The notes below the pieces were generated by a model. That model was given only the letters and a program-made list of their open reading frames with translations, had not been told where the DNA came from and did no database searches. This document shows positions 10,801-23,700 of a stretch of 64,000 nucleotides of DNA, piece by piece. Each line of letters opens with the position of its first letter. Within the stretch, counting starts at the first letter, position 1. The translations under genes were made by a program, and so were the position numbers. The DNA comes from Ashinkailepas kermadecensis (taxonomy: Eukaryota > Arthropoda > Thecostraca > Neolepadidae): positions 421,501-485,500 of the forward strand of contig JAOTOM010005096.1 in the NCBI GenBank assembly GCA_034440615.1. The letters are read 5' to 3'.

Positions 10801-13800
10801 CACACAATCACCTGACACACCTTCACCACGCTGATACACACAATCACAGACATACCTTCACCACGCTGATACACACAATCACTGACACACCTTCACCACG
10901 CTGATACACACAATCACCGACACACCTTCACCACACTGATACACACAATCACTGACACACCTTCACCACGCTGATACACACAATCACCGACACACCTTCA
11001 CCACACTGATACACACAATCACTGACACACCTTCACCACGCTGATACACACAATCACAGACATACCTTCACCACGCTGATACACACAATCACTGACACAC
11101 CTTCACCACGCTGATACACACAATCACCGACACACCTTCACCACACTGATACACACAGTCACCGACACACCTTCACCACGCTGATACACACAAGCACTGA
11201 CACGTCTTCACCACGCTGATACACACAATCACTGACACGTCTTCACCACGCTGATACACACAATCACCGACACACCTTCACCACACTGATACACACAATC
11301 ACTGACACACCTTCACCACGCTGATACACACAATCACCGACACACCTTCACCACACTGATACACACAGTCACCGACACACCTTCACCACGCTGATACACA
11401 CAAGCACTGACACACCTTCACCACGCTGATGCACAATCACTGACACGTCTTCACCACGCTGATAGTCACCGACACATCTTCACCACGCTCACAGTCACTG
11501 ACACACCTTCACGACAATAATATACAACGTGTACCACACATACACCACCTGTCTGCACGCGCATACGTGCATGGGCGTCGCTACGAAGTTTAGATAGGGA
11601 GGAAAGAGAGGTGTTTTAGGTCGATCCACCGTGGCGGCGCCCATGCATGTATGCTTCTGCTGCCTGAGGGTGTCAGTTCAGTGTTTCGGCAAGGTGGCCG
11701 CATCTGCACACGGCACAGTGTGAGAATCATCTGCGCCGGGCCTCCCGGCTCGCACTAACCTCTGCAGGACGAGCGCCAGATTCTGTATGGCGGAGCCGAG
11801 TTCCGGCAGGAAGGCGGCGCACTGCTCTGGCGAGGGCGTTGTCGCGGGCCGCTCGTACTGGTACTGGTGTTGCACCTTTGCCGCGTCTAGGAGCACGCCG
11901 CTGCCCACACCGGGTACGTCACGCTACAGCTCGCACAGGTCACGCGTCACGCACGGGTCACGTCACGCTACTGACCGCGCAGGTCAGACAAGCTGGTGTC
12001 ATCACGGTACTGCTCGCACAGGTCAAGGGTCACATCACGCTACTGACCGTGCAGGTCAGGCCAGCTGGTGTCGCCCCACATCTAATCGACCCATGTGAAA
12101 CTCATGCAATGTAGCACCATTCAGAGAAGGGCTAATACTAAATTGAAGTTCTTTATCCTTTTCAATCAGCGCACTTGGCCGACATGAATGATTTCCATTG
12201 ACGTAATTGACCGCTATGACTTCCCCATGCACAAACTGGTGATCAGCTTACTGGGCTTGGGAGACATTTTGGGAGTCGGGCGGATATCGTTTATTTCTCC
12301 TGAGCTGCATCGAATCCATGAATGCAGATAAATTAAAGACATGGAATTGAGAATGGCATACAGATCATGTTATGAACGTACCGTGCCTGGGGCGGATCTA
12401 GGACGGGCAAGGTTTCATCATATTTAACAAGAACGCAGAGTGAAGGTACGTAAAACTTTAAAAGTAAAAATATTCCTCATTTATGTTGTCTATATTCGCT
12501 ATTTCTTTTTATGCTTCCACAAGACGTGTTCTGTTCCACTCTTCTTTAGCGCAACATAAACGTAACTACTTTGAACTTTATTTCTTTCCAACGATTTCTT
12601 CTGTTTTTCAACAATAAATTTAGGGTTATGTTTAATTTCAAGTAGGCGGTAATGCCTACTTTCCTATTAGTATTCGTATTCCAAGAACAAAAATTAAAAC
12701 TGAGTGATTGAATTACAAAGTCGCCCCGAAAACCGACTTTACCACCCCGATACAGTTACGAGGGAAACGCAACACAGCTACAAGGGAAACACTACACATA
12801 TGAGTCATATTCAGGACTGGATAAAACAAAACCACATGGTATCCACTGTTAAGTATACCATTTGTTCCTCACCTTCCTCTCCTTTTGGCACCTCGTTTCA
12901 TTTTCTTTTTCACTAGTTACTTCACAAGGGTAAATTTGTTACACATACATACACGCAATATATGAAGCATCATATGCGGGCCTGACCTGCATATATGGCT
13001 ATTGCGGCCAGTTCTCGTACAAATAAACGCAATGATATGGGATGAAGGGGCGCCTAACTGTGTAGCATAGCACCGGGAGAGGTAGTGAGATAAACATTCC
13101 TAACATTCGGATATAAGTGCATGTACATATGCACCTTGTGTATGTGTATGGATTGCATATATGTGTATGTATATATGTATATAATCCATACTACAATGCA
13201 AAACAAAACCATACGGTATCCACTGTTCAGACCAAAAAGATGGGGAGCAAGTATGTTCCTCCGTATGAATACGAAGACATACTATGTCTGTATGGCCTTG
13301 TATGAATACAAGGCCATATTGGTTGTTAACTTTCAGACTGTATCAACTTCAATGGCTATTGCGACCAGTTCCTGTCAAAATAAGCGCAATCATATGGGAT
13401 GAAGGGACGCCTAACTGTGTAGAATAACACCGGGAGAGGTCATGCTTTCAAGCATTCTTAACATTCGAACTTCACATATTACGGCCATGTACCTGACACA
13501 GAATCCATCTGTCTAAAACATAATCACCTATCTACTTCACGAAAATAAACCACGCCTTTCCGACCGAACGCATCCGCTGGCTCAGATGCATAATTGCAGC
13601 AACCGAACATGCTGTCTTACCGGGCGGTATCATTTACCCGTCGCAGGCTCCACTCACATCCACTGATAGACCCATTGCCATCAAGATGAATCAATAGCTA
13701 GACCATGGGAAATTAACATGTGCTCACAGTTGCTATGCATGTTTGTATGTGTTGATGCGTGTATGTGCTGAGGGATATCAATAATACCGAATACTCGTGG

Positions 13801-16800
13801 CTGGATGTAATGATTAATGATGATGATGATGATAATCATAATGTTCATGATGATGCTGATTATGCTTATAATAGCATCAAACAAGGTGACTATCTCTCAA
13901 ACCCGGTCCCAATTGAGATAGAAACACTCGGCAGTGACATAAGGTAGTGGCTCACGTGCTGACTATCTCAGTGCAAGTCAATAAGCAAAAGGATCGCTTG
14001 CCAACGCGGTGGGACGATGCGATTTCGCCTGGCCCGTATGTTACGTCATCACTCACCAGCACGTGTTAATGTAGCTCCACACGTTCTGGAAGACGTCCAG
14101 CATAACAGACGACCTCGGCTCGGGCTCCAGCGTGTCCGCACACATCAATTTGTCGTCGTCCAGACTCGGCTGAGTCCGGTCCCGGTCCGGCGGGGTCCAG
14201 TCATGGTCCGGCGGGGTCCGGTTCCGACCCAGCGGCGTCCGGTGCCGGTCCGGTGGTGGGCCACAGTTGGACGCGGTTGGCTCAACAGTGCGGACCGAGG
14301 ATGCCGGTGTCCGAACGTCACAGTCTGAATCCGGCAGTAGCCGGACGTCGCACGCTGCCGCCGACGATTTGACGGCGAAGACGGAGCTTGCCGGCGGTTG
14401 GATGGCGGAGACGGAACCCGCCGGTGATTGGATGGCGGAGACGGAACCCGCCGGTGATTGGTCGGTGGCGACAGATCCCGCCAATGGCCGTTCGGCCCCG
14501 GACGAGTCGACAGGTGCCGGACCGAAGGCGGGCCCCAGTCCAGTGAGCAGGTCGGCCGGCGGCGGTGCGCCGGCCCTGAGCGCGGCGGCCAGCGGCGCCA
14601 CCAGCGGGCGGTAATGGTCAGTCGGCCGCAGCCGCACCAGCAGCTCGGCCACCCGGCCGGGCAGGCAGCGCCGCTCCTCCTCGGTCAGCACGGGCCGAGC
14701 TGCCACACAACATGGTGACGTCACAACACGGTCACGGTCGAGCGCTGATCGACCATGCGTGCCGGTGCACAGACGCCCGAGACTTGGTGAAATTTGACAC
14801 GGTTACGCGTGCATTGTATGTCTATGCCGCCGTATTTCCCAGGGGTGACTTCATTAGGCACTCCTGGGAAACCAAAGAGCACGAAAGCCTGCAAATACAA
14901 AGGACATTCTACCTACGACACAGATTTGCCACTTCCCTGCTCATCCCGTTTTGATTAAGGTGTGCACCTGATTTTTCCACATCCGTTTCAAACCCCCTGA
15001 TTCAAAGATCAATATTAGGTGTCATGATTAGAAACATTATCATATCAATATAAGGTATTAGGCTGACCAGTGGTACAGCCAAGATGTCTTAAGGGGCGGC
15101 AGCCCCAAAACGAAACATCTAATGAAGTTTCACGCGCGAAGTTCGCCCCAAAAATTCATTTAGAGTGTCGAAAATCACAAAATTTATTTCTTGGTCTAGT
15201 GTTGTTATTATTTTGTTTTTTTAAGGGGGATGTGAGCCCCTTCCCTTGGCTGTGCCTCTGAAGCTGACTAGCATATCGTAGAACACACATGGCGGACCAG
15301 TTACGAGCAACGCGCTGAACATCACCACTTGGGGGCGGTTTCAAAGCAGCAATGCTACCGCTGATGGCAAGGCCAAGCCGATTCAAATCAACAGCTGCAA
15401 CCAAGGCAATGCCCAAGCAAGACTGGAAAGGTCGTTCCATCCATTCTGCGATCCAATTATTATTTCCAGCTATTGTTCCTGTTCCTGTTCAATCCGATGC
15501 TTGCCTCCCCAGCGCGCCCCGCCTTTAAAGACAGCCATTCGCTTTCCTGACTCGCAAAAATGCCGAAAATGTGGCCATTATCCCGACATACAAGCGAATA
15601 TAACACAATGCTATTGATCACTATAGCATGCGTATTGGAAAAGGCAGGCCAATTCTGCCCGCTGAGGTCTCAGGAACTGAGCGCGATACGAATTTCCAGG
15701 ATATCTTGTGTTTTATGGGAGCCCACTAAAGAGAAATTGACAACATCACAGATCAATGCGATTCTATGCAAATTGGGTCAACGTACCAAAATCAGTCATT
15801 TTTGGGAACCTGCACACATCTCGAGCTGAGTTGAGTTAAAATAATACAAATAATGCCAGTTTCTGGCACTCCAAGGATAAATCGTCCTGGATCGAGTGTC
15901 GATGTCACCCATTGTAGAGTGAGAAAATATCGGTGTTGGTGGGACCCGAACCGTCAACCTTCGCTTTGTCGACAATATCAACGAAGTTACAGACTAATCG
16001 CTACCAGTGCGACGCCAACATCAACAATTCTGCATCCATGGACAGAAATACAAAGCGGCGCTGCGCGCAATTTCTTAACTCGGTGTTCCCGAACGTGAAT
16101 GGGGTCGGTGCATTTCGTCCCGTTCAATGCACGTCTTAAACCACCACGCGGATGAAACTTACCAGGCATGGCTGGTCGGAAAACGGTGACTATTACCCTG
16201 CACGTGAAGAGATCTCTGGTGCTAGCTTGGCAACCGTTGAACTGACTTACTGGTCAGGTTGAACACGTGCTGCCATCTGCCCCAGCCCTCGAACACCGGC
16301 TGGAACACGGTCTTGAGGTAGCTGCGCGCGCACGAGACCAGGTCACGCAGCGAGCTCCACGGTCGTCTGACGCCCGCCATCGACTGCCACACGTCGCCGT
16401 ACACCAGCGCCATCTCACGGCGGATCACCTGCGGCAACACCAGCTGTACACCAGCGGCACACTAACGGTACACCAACGGTACACCAGCGCCATCTCACGG
16501 CGGATCACCTGCGGCAACACCAGCTGTACACCAGCGGCACACCAGCTGTACACCAGCGCCATCTCCGGCGGATCACCTGCGGCAACACCACCTGTACACA
16601 AACGGCAAACCATCTCACGGCGGCCGGCAACACCAGCTGTACACCAGCGGCACACCAGCTGTACACCAGCGCCATCTCACGGCGGATCACCTGCGGCAAC
16701 ACCAGCTGTACACCAACGGCACACCAACGGTACACCAGCTGTACACCAGCGCCATCTCACGGCGGATCACCTGCGGCAACACCAGCTGTACACCAGCGGC

Positions 16801-19800
16801 ACACCAACGGCACATCAGCTGTACACCAGCTGTACACCAGCGCCATCTCACGGCGGATCGCCTGCGGCAACACCAGCTGCACACCAACGGTACACCAGCG
16901 CCATCTCAAGGCGGATCACCTGCGGCAACACCAGCTGTACACCAGCACCAATTCACAGCAGATCACTTACGGGCAACACAACCGGTACACCGGCTATACA
17001 CCAGCGCCATATCACGGCGGATCACCTGCGGCAACATCAACGGTACACCAGCTGTACGCCAGCACCAAATCACAGCAGATCACTTACGGGCAACACAAAC
17101 GGTATACCGGCTATACACTAACGCCACTTCAGAGCTTACGGGCAACATCAACGGTACACCAGCTGTACGTTAAGGGTACACCAGCGCCATCTCACGGCGC
17201 ATCACCTGCAGCAGCTGTGCATAAGCAGCACATCAGGGTTACCAAATCCACACCAGCAGAACACCAGAGGTGGCACCAGGTTTTAGAAGAACGATGTTCA
17301 TCCCCAGCGACTGCTATGAACGTCGAATCGCTGCGGCTAGAGCAGCTCAGGTGTATGGTGTGTGACTGGGCGGCTAAATGGTCAGATTCGCCTGCGCGTG
17401 GTAGCGATGACGTCACAAGTTCGAGCCAGAGTCTCCGAGACTACCCACGATCCACACATCACCTGGTGACTCCTGAACGTATTGCTGTGGTGGTGCTATG
17501 GTCAAGAAACAATGCTCCTTAAATTTCGGCCATAAAAGGTGCAACATATAGGGAAACATAGAAGAAAAAAGTTTTCAAAGCAATCATATCTGCTCACACG
17601 CCTCAATTCCTGCAAAACATTACGATTATAGTCGCATGTGTATCGCATGTACACCAGATGAGTGATTATGCTTGACCCAGGTTTGGCACTAGCCTGTGAA
17701 GCTGCTTCCATCAAAGGTGCCCAAGCTGCGTGCATTGCCCTACACCCCCAACACCATTCGCATAATAAAATGCCAATCGTATGTTCCCAAACCGAATGTT
17801 TTTCCCATAAAAATTACACGGATACTCACATATGATAGTACTTTCCGAAGCACAATCTTCGCAGCACAAAACAGAAAGTCTTCTGTTACGGAGACGTTCT
17901 CGGCGATTTCTGAAATACGCTTAAGATCAGACAGTGGCCGGTGCATTTGGCTGGACGAGCATGGAACACATTTGCTGCCGACGGCGAATTGGAATCCCAT
18001 ATTCTGCGATACTTGCGCTGGGCTTACTCCACTACTGATTCAACACGAGGCATTTCCTCGGAATTGTGCTCCGGAAAGGCGACCGAGATAGGCGGTGACG
18101 AACCTTCCCAGGTCTCGATGTTCCGATTACGAACCCTGGATGGATTAGCCTCGATCACATTCGGAGCTGAATCCAACACCAGACATATGGTTTTTCAAAA
18201 ATGCACAGACGAGACAATACAGCACACCACATTCTGCGTCGCGATGTTAAATAACACTGCAGTTAAATAGCACTGTAAGCGAGAGCAAAAAAGTATTACA
18301 TCTGGCAAGGGGCTGACTACCCTAATTATAGGTTACTCTCTCGGCATGCTTTGTCTCTTATGGGCTAGATATTAACCCCCGCAGTGAGGGATAATTATCT
18401 ACCTCGCAATGTGAGGAGAGTGGCGTCGTTTTGAAACCAATCCCCACTGACTTTTGTTCTAAGTAAGATAGAGAGATGCGGCAAACGGCATAGTGCAGCC
18501 ATGGATGATGTACGCCTGGATTGGAAACTCCGCATCGGCGCCTTTGATCTGCGCGTATCAGCGGCACCAACCTGCCACCTAGCGGAGGGTAAGTAAAAAC
18601 ACGGAAACGCGGTCAGTTTTAGGCCGTGCGCCTATGGGAGTTCGGGGTACGCATTTCGTATCATATTTTGTATCCAATTGATTCAGCCACCCCAGGAGGA
18701 TTGCATCTGCCTTTCATCATACAGAATTGATCAAGGAACCTTACCATTCTTTCCTTATTGACTTATTACGCTCAGTTCCGAAGTTGTCGTGATGCGAAGT
18801 GAATGCATCTGTGAGAGGGAGCCCATTTCGCCGAAAGGGTTGGCCCACCGATGATGATTTCTTAAAAGGATCGGAGGGGGCAAAGTGCATGAAGGCAATA
18901 GGCAGACCAAAATGAATAGGGGGGGGGGGGGTCACATTCCATAGGCTCACATGTTAGAAGTTGAAATTATTGCGGGTGGGGGAGGCAAGCATTGAGGGGG
19001 GAAGTTTCACCCTCAAAGATAAGAATGTGTGGTTCTGCTTTCGCCCCCACCCTCCTTGCTCTCTAGATTTGTGGCTGATATTTTCGAGTGGAGTGGTTTA
19101 CACAACAGAATGGGAGAGTACAGATTTCGGCGTACCCACCAATCCGTAAAGAGGATTGAGCGGAAGTTCCATGGATGGTACAAGCCTCCATGGAAGCCCC
19201 CTGCATCATACCACTGGCAGATTTACGATTTTGCCAAGGAGGCGTCATTTCTCCAGAGTGGCGGCTTCTGGTCCAGAACATTTGGACGGGGTACACTCCG
19301 ATCTCCCAGAGGGGAACCATTTGTTTTCGTCTGAGGAGTGCCTTTCGCCGAAAAATTCGCGGCGTGCGTTCGGACTCCCAGAGGACTGCCGTTCCCAGGC
19401 CGAGGAGCGCGTTGCACTGAGAAATTCGAGGGAGGGGGTACACTGGAACCTCCAACGGAGGCGTCTTTCGGGTCATAAGGGGCGCCACTTTCGCTTCCTC
19501 CCCCTTTGATCAGCCATTGCAACATATCCTAGCTGGCAACGACACTACCTCTCGCCGATTTGCTACCACTTGCCAGTCGTTCGACTCAGGGGTGTTGTTT
19601 TATATACCTTTGAGGGGGAACTACTGCCTCAATGTTTGCGTAACCCACCCCCGCAATGATTTCAACATCTAGCATGGGAGCCAATGGCATGTGCCCCCAA
19701 TTAATTTTGGTCTGCCCATTGCCTTCATGCACTTTGCCCCGTCCAATCATTTCAAGATCAAGATAAAGATTCAAGATAAAGATCATCAAGATATCAACAT

Positions 19801-20731
19801 CGGTGGGCCGACCCTTGGGGCGAGGTGGGCTCCCTCTCATAAATGTCTTCACTTCGCACCACGACAACTTCTGAACGGAGGGTAATAAATCAATAAGGAA
19901 AGAACGGTAAGGTTCCTTGATCAATTCTGTATCATGAAAGGCTGATGCGATCTTCTTGGGATGGCTGAATCAATTGGAAAAAATTCCACTACGAAATGCG
20001 TACCCTGAACTTCCATAAGCGCACGGCCTAAAACCGGCCGCGTTTCCGTGTTTTTACTTACCCTCAGCTGGGTGGGCCGAAACGCAAACAGCTGTTGGTT
20101 TCTAATCCAGGCGTACATGATCCATAGTGCAGCTACGTCCTGGTGTTTTTAGCGTTGCTTGAAACATTCTGATCTATCACTTTTTCGTTGGCCTTCCAGG
20201 TCAGGTCAAACAGGTCAATGTCGGGGTGCAGCCTTCACCCGTCTTCGCCGTAGCTTTCGGATCCTGGTCCTAAAACAAACATAATTTCGTGCTTTAATAC
20301 TGATGATATGCAAACTGAACTTAGTCTGACCTAGGTGACACATGCAAAGGTCAAGGTCACCGAACTCGACAAGGTGAAATACCTGGAAATATGTGATGAA
20401 CTGTTGAAGATTATAATTTTCGAAACAGATGGCACTCAGGAAAAGGTAATGAGTGGTACCAAAGTAAAATCACATGATTTCCATCCTGGAGTATTTTCGT
20501 GAAAAAAAAGATTTTGTTTCCAAAAATTCAAACGGAAAATTGCAAGGAACTCAAAAATGTTCTAATCGAATTTCGAAATCCAAACACATCACAAATGAAC
20601 TCAGCGAGTGTAATTACCCTGGTTTGGCCATTTTACGACGTAATAGTGTGTAATTTAGCGTCCAAAGCGCCTGGAATAACATGTACCATTTGAACGTTTC
20701 AAGTCATATCTCACTGGCCTGACCTGATACT

Positions 20732-20792
<61 letters not shown>

Positions 20793-23700
20793 TATATATA
20801 TATATATATATATTCTGATCTTACATTGGCTGTTCACCTAGTCTGGCGGTGCGTATGATCCCACCTTGGCGGATCGCCTGGTCTGGCAGTGCGTCTGGTC
20901 CCACCTTGGCGGTTCACCTTGTCTGGCGGTGAATCTGTTCCCAACTTGGCGGTGCGTCTGGTCCCACCTTGGCGGTGCGTCTGGTCCCACTTTGGCGGTC
21001 CGCCTGGTCTGGCGGTACGTCTGGCCCCACCTTTGCGGATCGCCTGGTCTGGCGGTGCGTCTAGCCCCACCTTGGCGGTCCGCCTGGTCTGGCGATGCGT
21101 CTGGTCCTACCTTGGCAGTCCACCTGGTCTGGCGGTGCGTCTGCCCCCACCTTGGCGGTTCGCCTGGTCTGGCGCTGCGTCTGGTCCCACCTTGGCGGTT
21201 CACCCGATCTGGTGATACATCTAGTCCCACCTTGACGGTCCGCCTGGTCTGGCCCTGAGCTTGGTCCCACCTTGGCGGATCGCCTGGTCTGGCGGTGCGT
21301 CTGGCCCTACCTTGGCGGTTCGCCTGGCCCCACCTTGGCGGTCCGCCTGGTCTGGTGGTGCGTCTGGCCCCACCTTGGCGGATCGCCTGGTCTGGCGGTT
21401 CGTCTGGCCCCACCTTGGCGGTCCATGTCGACCAGCAGCTGGCGGCGGCTGACGCTGCCCAGACCGTGCAGCAGCACCTTGGTGCGCAGGTTCTTGTCGT
21501 CAGACAGCAGCAGGGTGCGGCCGGCGCGCGCCGCCAGACAACACTCGAAGATGGCGTCGTCGGCGACGCGAGCCTCCAGTGGCGTACGGGCTGCCGCCGC
21601 CTCCTGCGTCGTCTGACCTGGCGGCCGCCGTCGGGTCATCGCCCGTGCACCGGCCAGGCCGCACTGTGCCCTGTCATAGTCACCATTGCGCCCTGCCAGG
21701 GTCACCACTGTGCCCTGCCAGGGTCACCACTGCGCCCTGTCAGGGTCACCACTGTGCCCTGCCAGGGTCACCACCGTGCCCTGCCAGGGTCACCACTGTG
21801 CCCTGTCATAGTCACCATTGCGCCCTGCCAGGGTCACCACTGTGCCTGCCAGGGTCACCACTGTGCCCTGTCATAGTCACCACTGCGCTCTGCCAGAGTC
21901 ACCACTGCGCTCTACCAGGGTCACCACTGTGCCCTGCCATAGTCACCACTGTGCCCCGTCATAGTCACCACTGTGCCCTGCCATAGTCACCACTGTGACT
22001 GCCATAGTCACCAGTGTGCCCTGCCATAGTCACCACTGTGCCCCATCATAGTCACCACTGTGCCCTGTCATAGTCACCACTGCGCTCTGCATGGTCACCA
22101 CTGTGTCCTGCCATAGTCCCCACTGTGCCCTATCATAGTCACCACTGTGCTCTGCCAGGGTCACCACTGTGTCCTGCTATAGTCACCACTGTGCCCTGCC
22201 ATGGTCACCACTGTGTTCTGTCATAGTCACCACTGCACTCTGCCATGGTCACCACTGTGCCCTGTCATAGTCACCACTGCGCTCTGCCAGGGTCACCACT
22301 GTGCCCTGCCACAGTCACCACTGTACCCTGCCATAGTCACCACTGTGCCCTGTCATAGTCACCACTATGCCCGTCATAGTCACCACTGTGCCCGTCATAG
22401 TCACCACTGTGCCCTGCCAGGGTCACCACTGTGCGCTGTCATAGACACCACTGCGCTCTGTCATGGTCACCACTGTGTCCTGTCATAGTCACCACTGTGC
22501 CCTGTCATAGTCACTACTGCGCTCCGCCAGTGTCACCACTGTGTCCTGTCATAGTCACCGTTGTGCCTTGTGATAGTCACCATTGGACCTTGTAGTCATT
22601 ACTGTGGCATGCCATAGTCACCACTGCGCCCTGTGATAGTCACCACTGGGCCCTGTGATAGTCACCACTGTCCTATATGATGGTCACCATTGTGACTACA
22701 TAGTCACCACTGAGCCATGCCCAGTCACCGATGTGCGTACCAGAATGCCCAGGTAAGGCACTGCAGTAAGCTATCTTCCATTGTGCCAGAGGCCCGGGAA
22801 TGTAATGATCGATGGACAGGTGCAGAGGTCCGGGAACGTACGGGTCGATGAACAGATGCAGAATGTCAGCAAAGCGTGTGGTTCAAAAGCTGACAATGGA
22901 CTGATTTGGAACGTGATTTCTTTCAAAATATGGTGATAATATTAACCCACTTCGGTCCGACCTGAGCATTGCTTAAATGCGAGTAAATACCTATTGAAAC
23001 TATGGCCCATACATGAAACCGAACAGGTTTACAATCGTGCAGTTGCTTTGTGAGATATCCAAAGCGGCCCTATCTACTGGATATTGTTGCCGACATAGTA
23101 AAACATCTTGTCGCATTTTGTCCATCATTTTCCCATTAAAAGCTTCCCGGGGCCAGCACTCGTTCCATTAAAATTAGCCTGCCTTTACCATTTAAAATTC
23201 GCCTCCCCTTACCCTTTAAAATTGACTTGCTCCTGGTTGCACTTCTGGACATACATAATAACACAAACACTGCAAGATGTAACTTGTGTCCAAGCTCTGT
23301 GCCATATATACAATGTTTCAAATTGAAGATAGTGCAGGTGCAGGTGCAGTGTGTGATGACCGCCCACCGAATGGCCACCAGTGCCAGCATGGTGGCCCTT
23401 ACTGTCCAGAAAGGTGCCACCACAATATCCTCACTTAATTTTCCTTCTCGTCAGAAATGCATCTTTGGAAAGTTCCAAAATCAATATCCACATGACTTCA
23501 ATGACAATTTTCATGGAAATATTGTGGGAAGCTTCCTGGAGAAAAAGCAGATGTAAACTTGCATCAGAAATAAACTAGACAATTTTTTTTTAACTCCTTA
23601 AGGGTTCTATGACACAACGTTTTCGAACAGGTTTGGTCAATTTCACAATCCTCCACTTAACACAATCGTTTAATTCGAGTTGTCCGTGTAATTCCATTGA

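Noticed and set aside
7945..11510. CRISPR array
   Set aside because: Units are contiguous tandem repeats without unique spacers, in a eukaryotic intron.
16267..17121. 284-codon plus-strand open frame
   Set aside because: It is the reverse of a true SWT1 exon and its edge array; the coding evidence is on the other strand.
20838..21413. 191-codon minus-strand frame continuing from the SWT1 PIN exon
   Set aside because: Beyond the donor at 21414 it is the 40 bp array. The family's protein does not have this repeat, although read-through cannot be fully excluded.
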